From positions 34,074,668 through 34,138,667 of the forward strand of contig NC_092569.1 in the NCBI RefSeq assembly GCF_037975245.1: a stretch of DNA of 64,000 bases, written 5' to 3'. The stretch is from Apostichopus japonicus (Eukaryota > Echinodermata > Holothuroidea > Aspidochirotida > Stichopodidae). Below the pieces are notes generated by a model. It made no database searches and had not been told where the DNA came from. It worked only from the letters and a program-made list of their open reading frames with translations. How positions within the stretch are numbered: the stretch's first letter is position 1; each line of letters begins with the position of its first letter. Below, one piece after another: positions 13,544 to 53,000 of this stretch. Both the position numbers and the translations under genes were made by a program.

Positions 13544-14734
13544 TTCTTTTCTGTGAAGTTTTCAGCTGCAGAGTGTCCATTCAAATCTGTTTCATATTCT
13601 CTAAATTTCTCCTGCTCAGATTCCTCAACAGCTATTCTATCAAATATATAGGGGAACAGACATTCAATGGTAGTTCTATTGAAGATGTGTAAGTGGAAAA
13701 ACTTAGTGTTAAGTTACTGTTTAGTGTAGCTTCCCACTATCAACATAATTTCACTAGAGTAGGCCGATAACATGCGTTTCTTACATTCGGACAGGAATTT
13801 AGTGAGGAATTGATTGTTTCAATTTTAATATCATATTATATGTCTCTTAGTTATAGTTTGCATTGATGTGGTGATGTACAACCAACAACTTCATGGTATT
13901 TTAATTTTAAAGATATCTATTCGAAAATTCCATCACGGAATTGACGAACGACAGCTTTGGAAGCGGGGTCTCACACATGTAAGTAACATTTTTAGTTACA
14001 TTGCTAAAACATGTTTATAGTCCAATATGTCATGATTTTCTACATAAATATGTTGACATGAATTGTTTCAAGTACAACGTTATGTTCTTATGAACTTTTT
14101 CTTATGAACTGCAAGTTTCCTTTATTGGCCTAGGGGAATGCTCGGTGTCGGCGGAAAATATTATTCAGTGAAATTTATGTCGCCAAATGCAATGTTTTTT
14201 TTTTAAATCTTTAATTTTAAATTGCTTTAGAAAATATTTGATAACATCATGTTAAATGATACAGTGTACAATTTAAACCCACTTACGCCCGTAACTTAAT
14301 TAATTGAAGAGAAATAATACAAGAAACAATTTTCTTCACGTTATTTCGTGATATAATGAACAAACAGTTGTATCTGAATGGATATGGTACTTCAGTACTG
14401 ATATATTTAGTATAACATGCTGATTAACCGAACTGTCAGCTAATCTTCCTTTGAAGCCAAGCATATTTACGCTTTATGGCGCATGTTGCATCAAACATCG
14501 TTGTCGTCGTTAACATTGGAGATTCTGTCTTGGTTTTGTTTTATTACTACCACCATATAACAGTAATAGCACTTTAAGATGTATTCCTTCGATCACTCAC
14601 TTTCAATTCCCCTTATTGTTTCCATTGTTTTCGTTTTAGACACTTATACAAGAACAACATCAGTAACATATCTAAATCAGCTCTACGTGGTATGAGTAGT
14701 GCAACAATGTAAGTAGTGGAAACAATAACTAAAT

Positions 14735-16017
<1,283 letters not shown>

Positions 16018-19000
16018 TTCTAATAGAAACATAAATTGCGTGGCATTTACACTAAGCATCAGGATTGAATTAAGCAATTTCTTTTCCGATGATTTTTTAA
16101 TCAGTTAAACAAAAACATATCACACTGACTGCACTAAAAACAATTACACAAATTTCCCCAAAAATGTCAAATTCAAAGTAAAAAATGCATTTTTTTACTA
16201 CTTAGATATTTGACTTGTGGAAATTTGAATCAGATCCCATGGAGTAAGAACAATTTTTTCGGGTAAGTCCGTCTTCCTTTCGTTAGTTCTTTCATCTCCT
16301 TCCTTAACATCACTAGTTCTCGCTTATCTGTTCTTAGTGTTATCCTATTTTGTTTATGCATGTTTTGCGTTCGTAACGCATTTGTTCCTGTAGTGACTTT
16401 TGGGGCCAATCTCAATGTGCTAACATCGTTTTTCCAAAAGCAAGGGTTCATGTGTCAGAGGTCTGGTAATAAAGAAAAATGCCGTCCATGTGCACCTGGC
16501 CTTTTTGCTGATGGAAATGGAATGTGCCGTCAATGTCCAAGAGGTAAGTAGTGACTAGGTTATTTATTTCCTTCAGTGCATGGTCTTAGTTCATCGTCTT
16601 ATTTTAAATATCAGAAGACGTTGAACGGTTTTATGATAACATTTGCATTTTAACGTGATTTCGCTTTAAGTTAGTATTTGACGTTAGATATTTTTGACGC
16701 AATCGATCAAATGTTAATTAGTGTTAAATGATTCGGACGGACTGAGATAACGTGTAAGAGTTAATTCTTTATTCTGTTTTTGCCAGGTGGTTTTTATCAA
16801 GACGAAATTGGAAGCCAGGAGTGTAAAACTTGCAGCAACGGTAATCTTGTCAAGGATGGGGCACAAATCATTCTAGACATGCTGGTTATAGAGCTTGCTT
16901 TTGTAAAACGAATTATACACGCATCGATCGATTTGGATTATGTACGTTGTGCTTACAGGAAGGCTTAAACTGTACTAATGACTTTGAAAGCCTGTTACCC
17001 GGTTACTATTGGAATTGGTCTTTTACTGATATGAACGTTTCACTCTACTCTAGCTTCGTCACAAATCTTCTTACACTGAATGACAGTTACAATCCATCGA
17101 CCACTAGGTATAATCTAACAATACCCCGTGTCTTCAAGTGTCCGAGACCCGAAAGCTGCGCAAACAGCTATACAGTCACATACCGACCGGAATCAATGGT
17201 AATTGCTTGAAAGGTTACAGAGGATGGCTTTGCAGTAAATGTCAGAATACATTTTACTCTGTGTTGAGATATTGCTCTCCCTGTCAACAGAAATGGTGGA
17301 TTATTTCTGAAATGATGATAACAATGTCGGCGTGTTTATTAATTATCATTTTAGTCATATGGAAAAATACGAAACCGACACAACAGGACAAACGACTGTT
17401 TGTTGATAAACTTTCATCACGAATGAAAATTTTCCTAGGATTTTGTCAAGTAGTTGGAGATCTCTACGAGAGCGTGAACGTCGTTAGTTGGACTGGGCCA
17501 TTAAGATACGTAGGAAAGTTGATTTCTTTTGTGTCTTTAAATTTGTTAAAAATTATTATCCGACCTCAGTGTCTCAATAGCCATCTGTTACTTGATCCAA
17601 TTATTCGATTCAATATTGCGGTCATATTCCCGATAGGAATTATTGTAGTAACGGCATGGATATATCTAATCTTCAAGGTTTACCTGCAATGTTGCAAGAA
17701 AACTGCTAAAGCAGAAAATATGGTTAAATTAGATAAGATCAAATCCAAGTTACTTACTTACGTAGTTCTTATCCTCTTTATAACATACCAACCAACTTGT
17801 GATGCTATTTTTGAAATTTATCCCGGTGCCTGCGATACATTTGTGGTTGACCACGAAGGTAACATTACGATTTCACTACTCCGGGCTGACTATGGTATCA
17901 ATTGTAAATCCATTGCTCACTACCAAACTGAGGCTTACATTACGACCGTTCTATATGTAATAGCATACCCTTTGATCCTTCTAATCTTCCTGCGAAAGTA
18001 TTGCAGGAAACTTACAGAGAAGAAGGTTATTAAAGAAATTAATAATGATGTCTGCTGTAATAACAGCTTGAGTGCCAACGAAATCACCCCCCTATTGAGT
18101 GGTCATCAAGCGACATGTCGAACTATTCCATCCTGCTTGAAATTTCTTACCGAGAACTACAAAGAGCAATTCTGGTTCTGGGAGATATTGGAGCTTGGAA
18201 GGAAGGTCGGACAGACGATGTTAATTACACTACTTGGCTGGGAAGACGCTTTGACGAAGCTGTTTACCATCGGCACCTCGGTTCTGTTCTTGTCTCTTCA
18301 TGTGAAGTTCTCTCCTATGAAAAGTCCGTTTGAACAGCATCTACAGGTAAAGTCGGAGGTTATTACAGTTTATGTCTACAATCATCAGTCAGACATTTAT
18401 CTCGTCTAAAAAATTTATGCACTTGAATAATCAAGTTTGATTATAACTTGAGCTCTTTTATGAAAATACGAAAAGTTAACTAAATTTGTTAAGCTATTGC
18501 AAGAGATATATTCAGTATTTTATATTGCAACCTCACTGCAACCATACTTACATGCAATGAAGTGAATCAGTATACGTTGGTGAATGGTTTAATAGTAAGA
18601 CATATCTTTTTTTTTTTTTAGTTATTAAATATAGAAGTATAATTAGGTGAACGATTAAATGTTTATATCTACTTCTATTTTGTAGTTGTTTTCGCTCATT
18701 GCGATATTCCTCAATATCTTGGTAGCAGCAGTTCCTGTGGCCGTTCAGTACCAAGCAACTCTATCCACATTGCTCATATTACTCGACGTTGGTATCGTTC
18801 TTACTGTAGCAGGTATTTTTTTTATCTATAGCATGATATGGATTATCAATTAAAACGCTTGGATTATTCGTCTTTTCGAATTTGTCTATTCCTTGAAAAC
18901 GATAGAACCGCAATTCATAGAAAAGAGCAACGTAACTTATTTACAACAGCACCTTCTCACATGTTTTTTTTATATCAACAGCAGTTATCAATGTGGGGGA

Positions 19001-20750
19001 GGGGGGTGGGGGAGACTATAGAAGCTTATGCTTATTCTTGTTCATCTACCATGTCACATTATCTGTTTTAATCCTACATCAGCGGTGCCCTAAAGGTGTC
19101 CTACGTGTTTTCCTGCTAGAGTATACATATTCCCTGTTTTTACGATTTGGATAACAAAGTATGACGGTGTTCCTTTCCGAATATCATTGTACTATCAAAC
19201 GTCTGTAATACAAGATCGAGAATATTTCTGCTAAGTTTGTATACGACAATCGCGGTATCAGGTAGCAACATTGCGATTGGGTGCGTGTTAGACACATCCA
19301 AAGTGATTATAATGCAGCACAACCCTTGATTGTACCTTTTTTATTTCGTTATCCATACATCAAACATGTGATGTATTTATTACCTACAAACAGAAATATA
19401 ATATGTAGATTGCGTCACACCGGTTACAAAAACAACCATCATTGACATTCCGGTAGATGGATGATAACATGTCCGAGCAATTCCTCATAGCAATGATTGT
19501 GAACATACTTATCAACTGAAATGTATATTAATGTCCTTATCTTTTATTTTATTTTGCCCAAACAACATTCACCTTGAATTATGATACATATATGAACATA
19601 TAACGAGGCTTCAAAATCCTTAATTAAACAATTAATTTTATGATTCATAGCAATTGTAATCGCATGTACTACGTTAACAAAATCTCTTTTTTTTACCTTG
19701 CAGGTGAAGTGTTGCTGGTTTTAATTCGCTTCGTTCGACGAAAAGTTACTAAAGACGATTGAACATAGAATGTGGTCCTGCTTGCGTAAAGCTAGGAAAG
19801 AAAAGTGATTTAATTTTCTCTGAATAAAATGATTAATGATGGTAATATACGGTCTTAGTTATAAACATCATTTTTTTATAAAGTATGACAACTATGCTCA
19901 ATAGTAACTACTTTAACTTTGTAATAATTATTTAATTACTAAACAAATTATGGAAATATTGACACAAAGACAAGTAGTCAGTGTTATTTTTAGGTAGTTT
20001 CATAAAAAAAAAATAACTTCTATATTGAGGTGATACCTCATTCAGGAAAAATTTTTGATGGAGAAGAATGATGGCTGGTGAGACATGATTTTGTTTCTAC
20101 GATATATAAGATGGAAGCATTTTAAATACATAAGTACATCATTTGATTCTAGCCCCCCCCCCCCCCCCGAAAAAACAAGGAAAATGAGAACATCTCATTC
20201 CTTTATCTATACTATTTTGGAGGTAGAATCCAACGCTGACATTAACAACAGAGTTGTACCAATATACTGTAATATTGTTTTAATGTTACGCCATGGTAAC
20301 GCTCGGATAAGTTTGTAAATATTTGTAAATATTTAATTAAAAGTCACTTGGTCATTGTGCACATAAAAATACAAGTATTGGTAATTTTAACAAAAACGTT
20401 TTTATGCTATTTTGACTGTTTCACGTTTGAGGATTTAATTTAAAAGTATGTATCACATACAATTTTAACATCTTGTATATATGTGATCCAATTGAACTGT
20501 ATCATTAAATAAAATACCATCGCACTGTAAAATATTGGTATGATCATAGATGACAACATATCATTTGTTTCTAGTACAACACATATTTTAAGTCCCGATT
20601 AGATCACTACGAAGATATTTCTTCCTTTTTCTAAGAAGCAAAGAATAAGATGGGTTTTTGTTTTAAAGAGAAATTTAATCAAGTTTTTTTCTTTCATTTC
20701 ATGAATATTTATTTCAAACGACACAGTACACCACCAATGGAACTCCTATT

Positions 20751-22372
20751 GTCTCTTTACTTAATATAGTATTTATCTTTGTATATGCAAGCTTCAACTT
20801 AAAACCCATACTGCATATGATGTATGTCTCAAAATGAAATATTCTTCATAAAATTACAATATTGTGTAATATCTAGTACGTAGATACCTGACCACATTAC
20901 CACATTTCTGTCACAGGTAACTGGAAAATCACTAAATAAAGATATATGTATATAGAAGATGCCGATCTGATAAATGATATCGAATGCTTAATTTATAGAA
21001 ACCAAGTAGCTAGCAAATAACGTACATGCCACCGGGTGAAATAAAAAAATATATAATAATCACTATGCATTTTGTGTCTACACAGTCATGTGATGTAACA
21101 GACATACACTCGGCATATAAACTTGTTTCTGAAAGATGAAAGGACACTTAATACTAACTATACCATAGCAGTGTGAACACAGAAGGAATATAAATTATTA
21201 TTATTCTATATTTTGTGAGTGCGATGGTGTTAATACCCGTTACTATTTCTTCGACATTGGTTATCTTAGAGTAGATTATATGTTTTACAGATATTGTAAT
21301 TAAAAACAAAACACTTGGATGGTACGAGTTGAAAGGTATGCAATGCAATTGACATATAAATCACAGAGTAATAGACTTCTTAATGTAAATTATGATTTGA
21401 AAATTCCAAGCTACAACTTTATTATCTAACCGTATATCAGAGGTTAACAACTGATCAATTGTCTTACTACTGAAACTGTTATAATGTATAATTAACACTG
21501 CATTTTGTTTTCTTGTAATGGCTAATATATTTGGCTTTGAAAGCACCACAGACTACTATGTACCCTTGCTGTTACTATATTTGTATTTCACAGAATTGGG
21601 AAATTTCCATTGCAGCAAAGAAATGCTATCGCTAGATTGGGTTAACATGTGCCGAGCACAAAAAAGGGGACATACATTCTACCTAGACCAAATTCACAAA
21701 CGTACTCCGTATCCTCTTTCCATGGCGATAATAACCCCCAGATTACCTGCAAATATGGCATCTGTCTTGTTACGATAAGCTAAAGACTTGTGGATTAAAA
21801 ATGTATGTTTACATGCACTATTTATGAATGTACCATTTTAGAGCTCCTTAACAGATATATTGAGAGATTGTTATGTTGAGCACCAACAACTTTCACCTAC
21901 GAACTACATTTATAAATGTGTATTTCAAGTCTCAATGTGTTTTTGCCAAATTAAAGCTTCGACCTTTCCAGCTTACTGCCCTAAAAGCTCAGTTAAAATG
22001 ACGCAGTTCAATGCAAATTTTATACTTATATTCATGATTTTTGTTGAGCTATCTGTCGTTAAACATTTTGAGCTGAAAAAAAAAAACTTCGCCATGTTTT
22101 TTTTTTTTAACGTGTCCTGTAGTTTAAACAAATATCACTCAACATTTGCAATCCCTGCCCACGGATCATGCGCCAATCAAAACTCTCTGTCTTGTGTAAG
22201 ACCGTTAGGCCTAGAAATTACTTTCACTTTCGTTGCTAGTTAGTGTTAGGTATCTTGAATCGTATCTTTCTTTTGGTATTACCGATGAAGCTTGCAAAAT
22301 TCCATTTCATGAATAAACAGGTGTTTTTAGACGTTTCCTCAGTGGTATTGGGTAAGAAAGTGGACGATACGA

Positions 22373-22437
<65 letters not shown>

Positions 22438-22935
22438 TTACATTTTTTTGGTAATGAGCATGCTGATATGGGCGGTAGCGATGATTTTACGGTAAATCGT
22501 TCGCGCTATAGTTTTCACAGAAAATATATTTCTTTCTTTTAATTGCGACAGCAATTCTCCATGAAACCCACCTTGCCAATTTGCATTTATAAAAAGAAAC
22601 ATTGAATCTGCTTCGGAAGTTTGTTTACCGTAGTTCATCAGCAAAGACGTATTGAGATTCTCATAAAAACTCCATGCATCCTTACTTATCAACATTAACA
22701 CTTATCAACATTAAAAAGAACACCACACCATATTTACGCTGACAATAGGCATTCATATGCGTGTTCACACCAGAGTGCATTTGCTGCGGAAATGGGAGTG
22801 CTAACTTCAAGTCACTCGTTTTGCCTATTCGCCTGCACTACGTCAACTACCAGATCGATGCGTGTAAACAAACTGGTGAATTTGAAAACCAGATTTATGC
22901 AAGAAGAAAAAGTCGATGGACAATTTTCACATGGT
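20751..22935. other. Left half of the palindrome centre: no gene seen
   Basis: AT-rich single-copy-looking sequence between the arm and the LTR fossil. It has a (TA)n run at 22,374-22,435. Open frames such as 21,518-21,778 and 21,860-22,243 lack splice context and recognisable domains. Confidence 0.6.
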
Positions 22936-24535
22936 TAGTGCGATATATTAGTTATTATCTAATCGACCATTATTACTCATTGTATAATATCACCTGTCAT
23001 CGATCAGATAAGGCCATAGTAAATATACACCCCCAAATGAAATAACTAAGGTTGTCGGTCCTAGTACTTATGTGCATCGGCGGCGATCCGTACTTCGGAG
23101 TTGGGGGATATGATCTTGTTGACTATCTAAGCGTAGCGCCACCATGAGTTGGCGCGAAGCGTACAAGAAAATTTGGGGATTAACAAACCCTCTAGATGGC
23201 CGGAAACGGCACTTCCCGAGGTTTCCAAGCGGCATATACCCAACTTTAAAATAGGGATATCATGTCAGAAATATCTCATAATCAGGATCCAAAATACTTG
23301 TTTTTTTTTTTTAATTTCGGGTGTTATTTTGGGAAAATTGCCCCTGTCAATCTTGTTTCAGGCGCTACGTTAGAATGTTCGAGAGCTCTTTTATATTATT
23401 CGATGAAGAAAATGGCATCATGCAGGCTATTATAGACCTATAAATATGCAATACACAATTACACATAGTTACATTCCTAGGTACCGATTGCTAGGGCATC
23501 CAGGTGAAACGTGTATTAAGCATTACCCTGGTAACATGAGATTCTCAGCTGTTCGAGAGAACATGTACGTGTGTAGGCCTACTATAGGGCCTATATGAAT
23601 ACTATGAGGGTGCACATATGTACTATATCAATACCGTGGGCGCAATAATACATTTTGTTGTTATAGGGCCAATGAAGCCTACAGTCAACTATTCTTGCTT
23701 TATAAAGACGCTTTATTTGAAAAGATCGCACTGCGTTTATGGTAGGCGAGAAACGAAGCTAAAAAAGAGCCGTACATTAACGATGATGCATAAATGTAGG
23801 CATGAAAATATTCTTATCCCTGGCATTTGGTGGGGGGATATGGTGTATTTCATCCCCTCTACCCATTTTCATGGGGATATACCCTCTCCCCCCCCCCCAG
23901 GATCGCCGCCCATGCTTATGTGACTTCTGATGGTAGGACATGGAATGTAGATCGTATGTCACCTTTTTCAGGGAATGTACCTAGTATTACTGATGATGAA
24001 GTGTCTGATCTGTTACATGGTGTACAAAGTCATGCTAGACTAGGTCTACCCTTTAACCAGCCACATGCTCCTCAGTCTGTTATTCCTGAGAGACCTTCCC
24101 GGGTTAGACAATCACCTCCGTGAGCGAGGGATTATATGTTTTACAACTACATATTTCTCTGTCATACTTGTTATTACTTTTCGTTCTAAAACCAGGTGGA
24201 AAATGTGATATATTAGTTATTATCTAATCGACCATCCATTATTACCAAAGTGATATATTAGTTATTATCCAACGACCATTATTGATCATTGTATAATATT
24301 TCATGTCATATGCTTGTGACCTACATACCATTACGGTCAGTTTGTGACCCTTCCGGACTCCTGCTGAGTCTGTTTTATTTATGTTATTATATTATGTAAG
24401 ATATGACATTTGCTATATGGGTACTCACCAAAGAAGACATGGAATAAATGGTCAACTTATATTTTCGTTTCCTGTGTACTTATTTATTCATCCTACTACT
24501 TACAATATAAGCGTGCGACATAACAGTTAGGAAGA
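22936..24535 (+). mobile_element. LTR-retrotransposon fossil, remnant, interrupted by a hAT-type element
   Basis: The right end looks like an LTR (about 24,204-24,535): it starts TG, ends CA, carries an AATAAA, and is preceded by a purine-rich tract. The first ~60 bp of that LTR recur at ~22,938 and at ~24,249. Between lies the end of a coding region (to 24,123). Most of the interior is gone and the element is broken. I cannot assign it to Gypsy or BEL without a search. It occupies the centre of the large palindrome. Confidence 0.5.
23075..23914. mobile_element. Non-autonomous hAT-type DNA element
   Basis: 840 bp bounded by inverted termini CATCGGCGGCGATCC and (reverse complement of the other end) CATGGGCGGCGATCC. 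It is flanked on both sides by the 8-bp direct repeat CTTATGTG (23,067-23,074 and 23,915-23,922), the target duplication length of hAT transposons. No transposase is visible. It is inserted in the LTR fossil. Confidence 0.85.
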
Positions 24536-24869
24536 GAAAAATAAGAAATATGAGGACAAAGTATTAAAATTCCTTTAAACAATATGATTTTATGGCTGAA
24601 GTTCCGTAAACCACTTTGTAATTTCTTTCTCAACCATGAACTTATCATCCCCTTTCTTCCGAAATCTTATTCAGCAAAATCATTTATTAAATATATACCA
24701 AATGAATTTATGTAATCAATAATAAAAGAGAACTATGTAAGTTTTGTTGTTGTATTTTTCTTTAAAAATATCAAGAATCTGTATTTTTGACTACATCCAC
24801 CTGACTAAGAAATCTCCGCCTCCTATTTGCACTTTATTCGCACGACTTCTAATGCAGGTGTCTCACTTT
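24536..24869. other. Spacer, nothing recognised
   Basis: AT-rich sequence between the LTR and the B-box fragment. I see no repeat, RNA gene or coding signal. Confidence 0.5.
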
Positions 24870-25130
24870 AATTGATCTATTTTTTACTGAATCAACAAGT
24901 TCTTCGAATTTAATTTGGAGTCTTGGATAGCTTTATTTATCTGTTTAATGTACTCCTCTACTTGAGATACCTCTTGAACAATCGGATTAACTTCATCCAT
25001 GGCCGTCGTCAAGGCTTATGCACCTGTTACTACATGGTGGTTATCATGGTAGAACAAACAGGCATCGCACATCATAGCATGCCCGCAAAAGTACCGCAAT
25101 AGTTGCAAATGCTATGGATAAATTCTTTGG
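24870..25130 (-). pseudogene. Decayed B-box / coiled-coil (TRIM-like) fragment
   Basis: On the minus strand around 25,095-25,020 one frame reads YFCGHAMMCDACLFYHDNHH, matching the Cys/His spacing of the second half of a B-box zinc finger. A frame change upstream precedes a C-x-x-C pair (ICNYC). After an in-frame TAA at ~25,018, the same frame continues with a charged heptad-like helix (MDEVNPIVQEVSQVEEYIKQ) to about 24,880, as in the coiled coil that follows B-boxes in TRIM proteins. No RING or C-terminal domain is visible. It is a relic at the palindrome centre; assignment rests on zinc-ligand spacing only. Confidence 0.42.
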
Positions 25131-25480
25131 CCTGAAGTTGGTCGTTGACATTGCTTGTCTACAGAGCGGAAGGAGAGGTGATTTCTTATTCAACAATTCT
25201 ATTAACTTCATTGATTGCAACATTAGCAATGCCTTGTTATGCGGCATCACCAGCATTGTTATGATAGTACCGTGTAACGTCTATGCAAATTTAACGCCCT
25301 ATTTGTATTGTTTGGGGGAATCAAGCAATGGCAATCGAATCCTAGAATTCGCAATGCAGAACTACACGTGATTTGTTGTTAACAGTTCCAGAACCTTAAA
25401 GTTCTTAATTGCGGTCACATCTTCTGATTGGACGTGTTACGCCATAGAAATAAATGAGTCATTACAAAGGAACAAATTAC
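25131..25480. other. Right half of the palindrome centre: nothing recognised
   Basis: Sequence between the B-box fragment and the start of clear similarity to the left arm. Short open frames only. Confidence 0.5.
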
Positions 25481-26276
25481 ATTGTTTATTTTACTTCATG
25501 ACAGTTTCATTAATGTCATTGACGACAAAATGCAATCTTCAAGATTTCATAAACTCGCTTAACTTTTTTCTTATTTAACAAAAGAAAAAATCTGATGATT
25601 TTCTTTTTTTCCTAAGAAATAGGAAAAAATAACTTCGTCGTGGCCTAGTCTGCGAATTAAAATGTGTGTTGTATTAGACACGAATGGTATGTTGTTATCT
25701 ATAAACTTCGCGGTACGTTGGTGTTTATTGAATGGCGCAGTCCAATTTGATCATACTTACAAGATTTCAATAGTGTTTATAATACTAATATTTACATTAA
25801 AATTCACAAATGTGAAACACCCAGTAAATAGTCATAATGGCCCCCCAAAAAAACCTTTACAATATTCCTATGTGAACAACGACATATGATCAAGATATGA
25901 ATGGAGTTGTTTACAATTGTTTCTCTTTGAAAAGAGGGGGGGGGGGTTAGAAATGATTTATGAATTAATGTATTTTAAATGCTTGCATCTTATGTATCAT
26001 AGAATAAAAATATGCTTCACCAGCCATCATTCTTCTCCATCGAAACTTTTCTCCTGAATGTTTCACAATTCTATATAGACGAAGTAACTTGATGAAAAAG
26101 ACTGAGATTAACACTGACTACATTTATTACGAGTCAATATTTACATAACTGTTAGTAACTAAGTACCTCAAAAAAGTGGTAACATTTAAGCAAATTTCTC
26201 ATGTGTTATATAACATGATGTATATAATAACGACCTTTAACTACGATCACTAATGCTTCTAATCAGAGTAAGTAAA

Positions 26277-52076
<25,800 letters not shown>

Positions 52077-52094
<18 letters not shown>

Positions 52095-52200
52095 CTAGAA
52101 CTTACAGAATCACCAGAGTCTGACTACTCCTCATGCAGTTGCTTCGCTTTTATTGATAGGTATACTCAATGCGTCATCATATGTAATACAAATTCAACAA
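52077..52200 (-). promoter_or_regulatory. Start exon and likely core promoter of the intact gene
   Basis: ATGGAGTCGTCTTGCAAC (52,094-52,077) encodes MESSCN and is followed by the donor gtaagt. It joins in frame to the signal-peptide exon (phase 0 to 0), giving MESSCNKAKSLTILLCLYTL. A TATA-like AATAAAAG lies ~55 bp upstream (about 52,146-52,153). The same block, including ATG, donor and TATA-like motif, is conserved in the inverted copy at ~56,260-56,340. The intron to the next exon is ~5.3 kb, lengthened by element 1. Confidence 0.65.
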
Positions 52201-53000
52201 GAAAGCCTAAAGGAAAAGCAGCTGTGCTCACTATAACTATCGTAAAGTGAAAGCTCTTCATCTTATACTTCAGTCTAGAGTGAATGACATGCAGTTATTG
52301 TTACTCATTTTACATTTTACAGTTTCGATATTGATATTTTACCGCTCATGCACCGTTTAGTTTGCCATTATGTTAACAATAAGATTAAATCAAATCAGTT
52401 TATAGAGTATGATTCTTCAATAGAAACTACTTGATCTAAATGTTATTGGTTGATCATGAGTAAACCTCTTCAAAACAGACTACAGGCATAGAATAGTAAT
52501 GATTGATGGCATTTGTCTTCTTTGGAAAGCATTTGTTCATGATTACTAGATTATGAACAATATTCATGTTCTATTACCTTCTACATATCTATTAACATTA
52601 ACCAATTGAATAGGATTATATTCTTTTATAGTCGATTTTGGAACCGTAATTTTCTCATCTTCCTGTTTTGTTTTTTTTTAAAGAAGGCAATGACTAAGAA
52701 CATTCATTGTTTATATTGGAACAAATTAAATTAATTCATCATTTTATAAATTAATTTATATTTCATGAGACAACTGCTACTTTTAAGATAACCAGCCTTG
52801 AAATTTACTATGGCAATTGTATGTCAACATTAACAAGTTTATAATTACATCACTGACTAGCTAAAATATTCTTCCGACACAGATCACATTGCCTCGTTTC
52901 CAATATAATGCTCTTACACGATTGTACTGCGACATTGCAATGGTTACCAACTCTAATGAAGAAGACCTAAATTTTAGAAAACAATGCCAGATGGAACCGT

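Noticed and set aside
16392-16543. Exon starting at the later acceptor 'cctgtag' (16,386-16,392) in the left copy
   Set aside because: Splicing there would put the cysteine-rich part out of frame. Comparison with the right arm places the true exon start at 16,362, where the acceptor is lost.
17138-18409. 423-codon frame as a stand-alone membrane protein
   Set aside because: Its first codons arise from a frame change inside the decayed left copy, and its end runs past the donor at 18,347. It is part of the pseudogene, not a separate gene.
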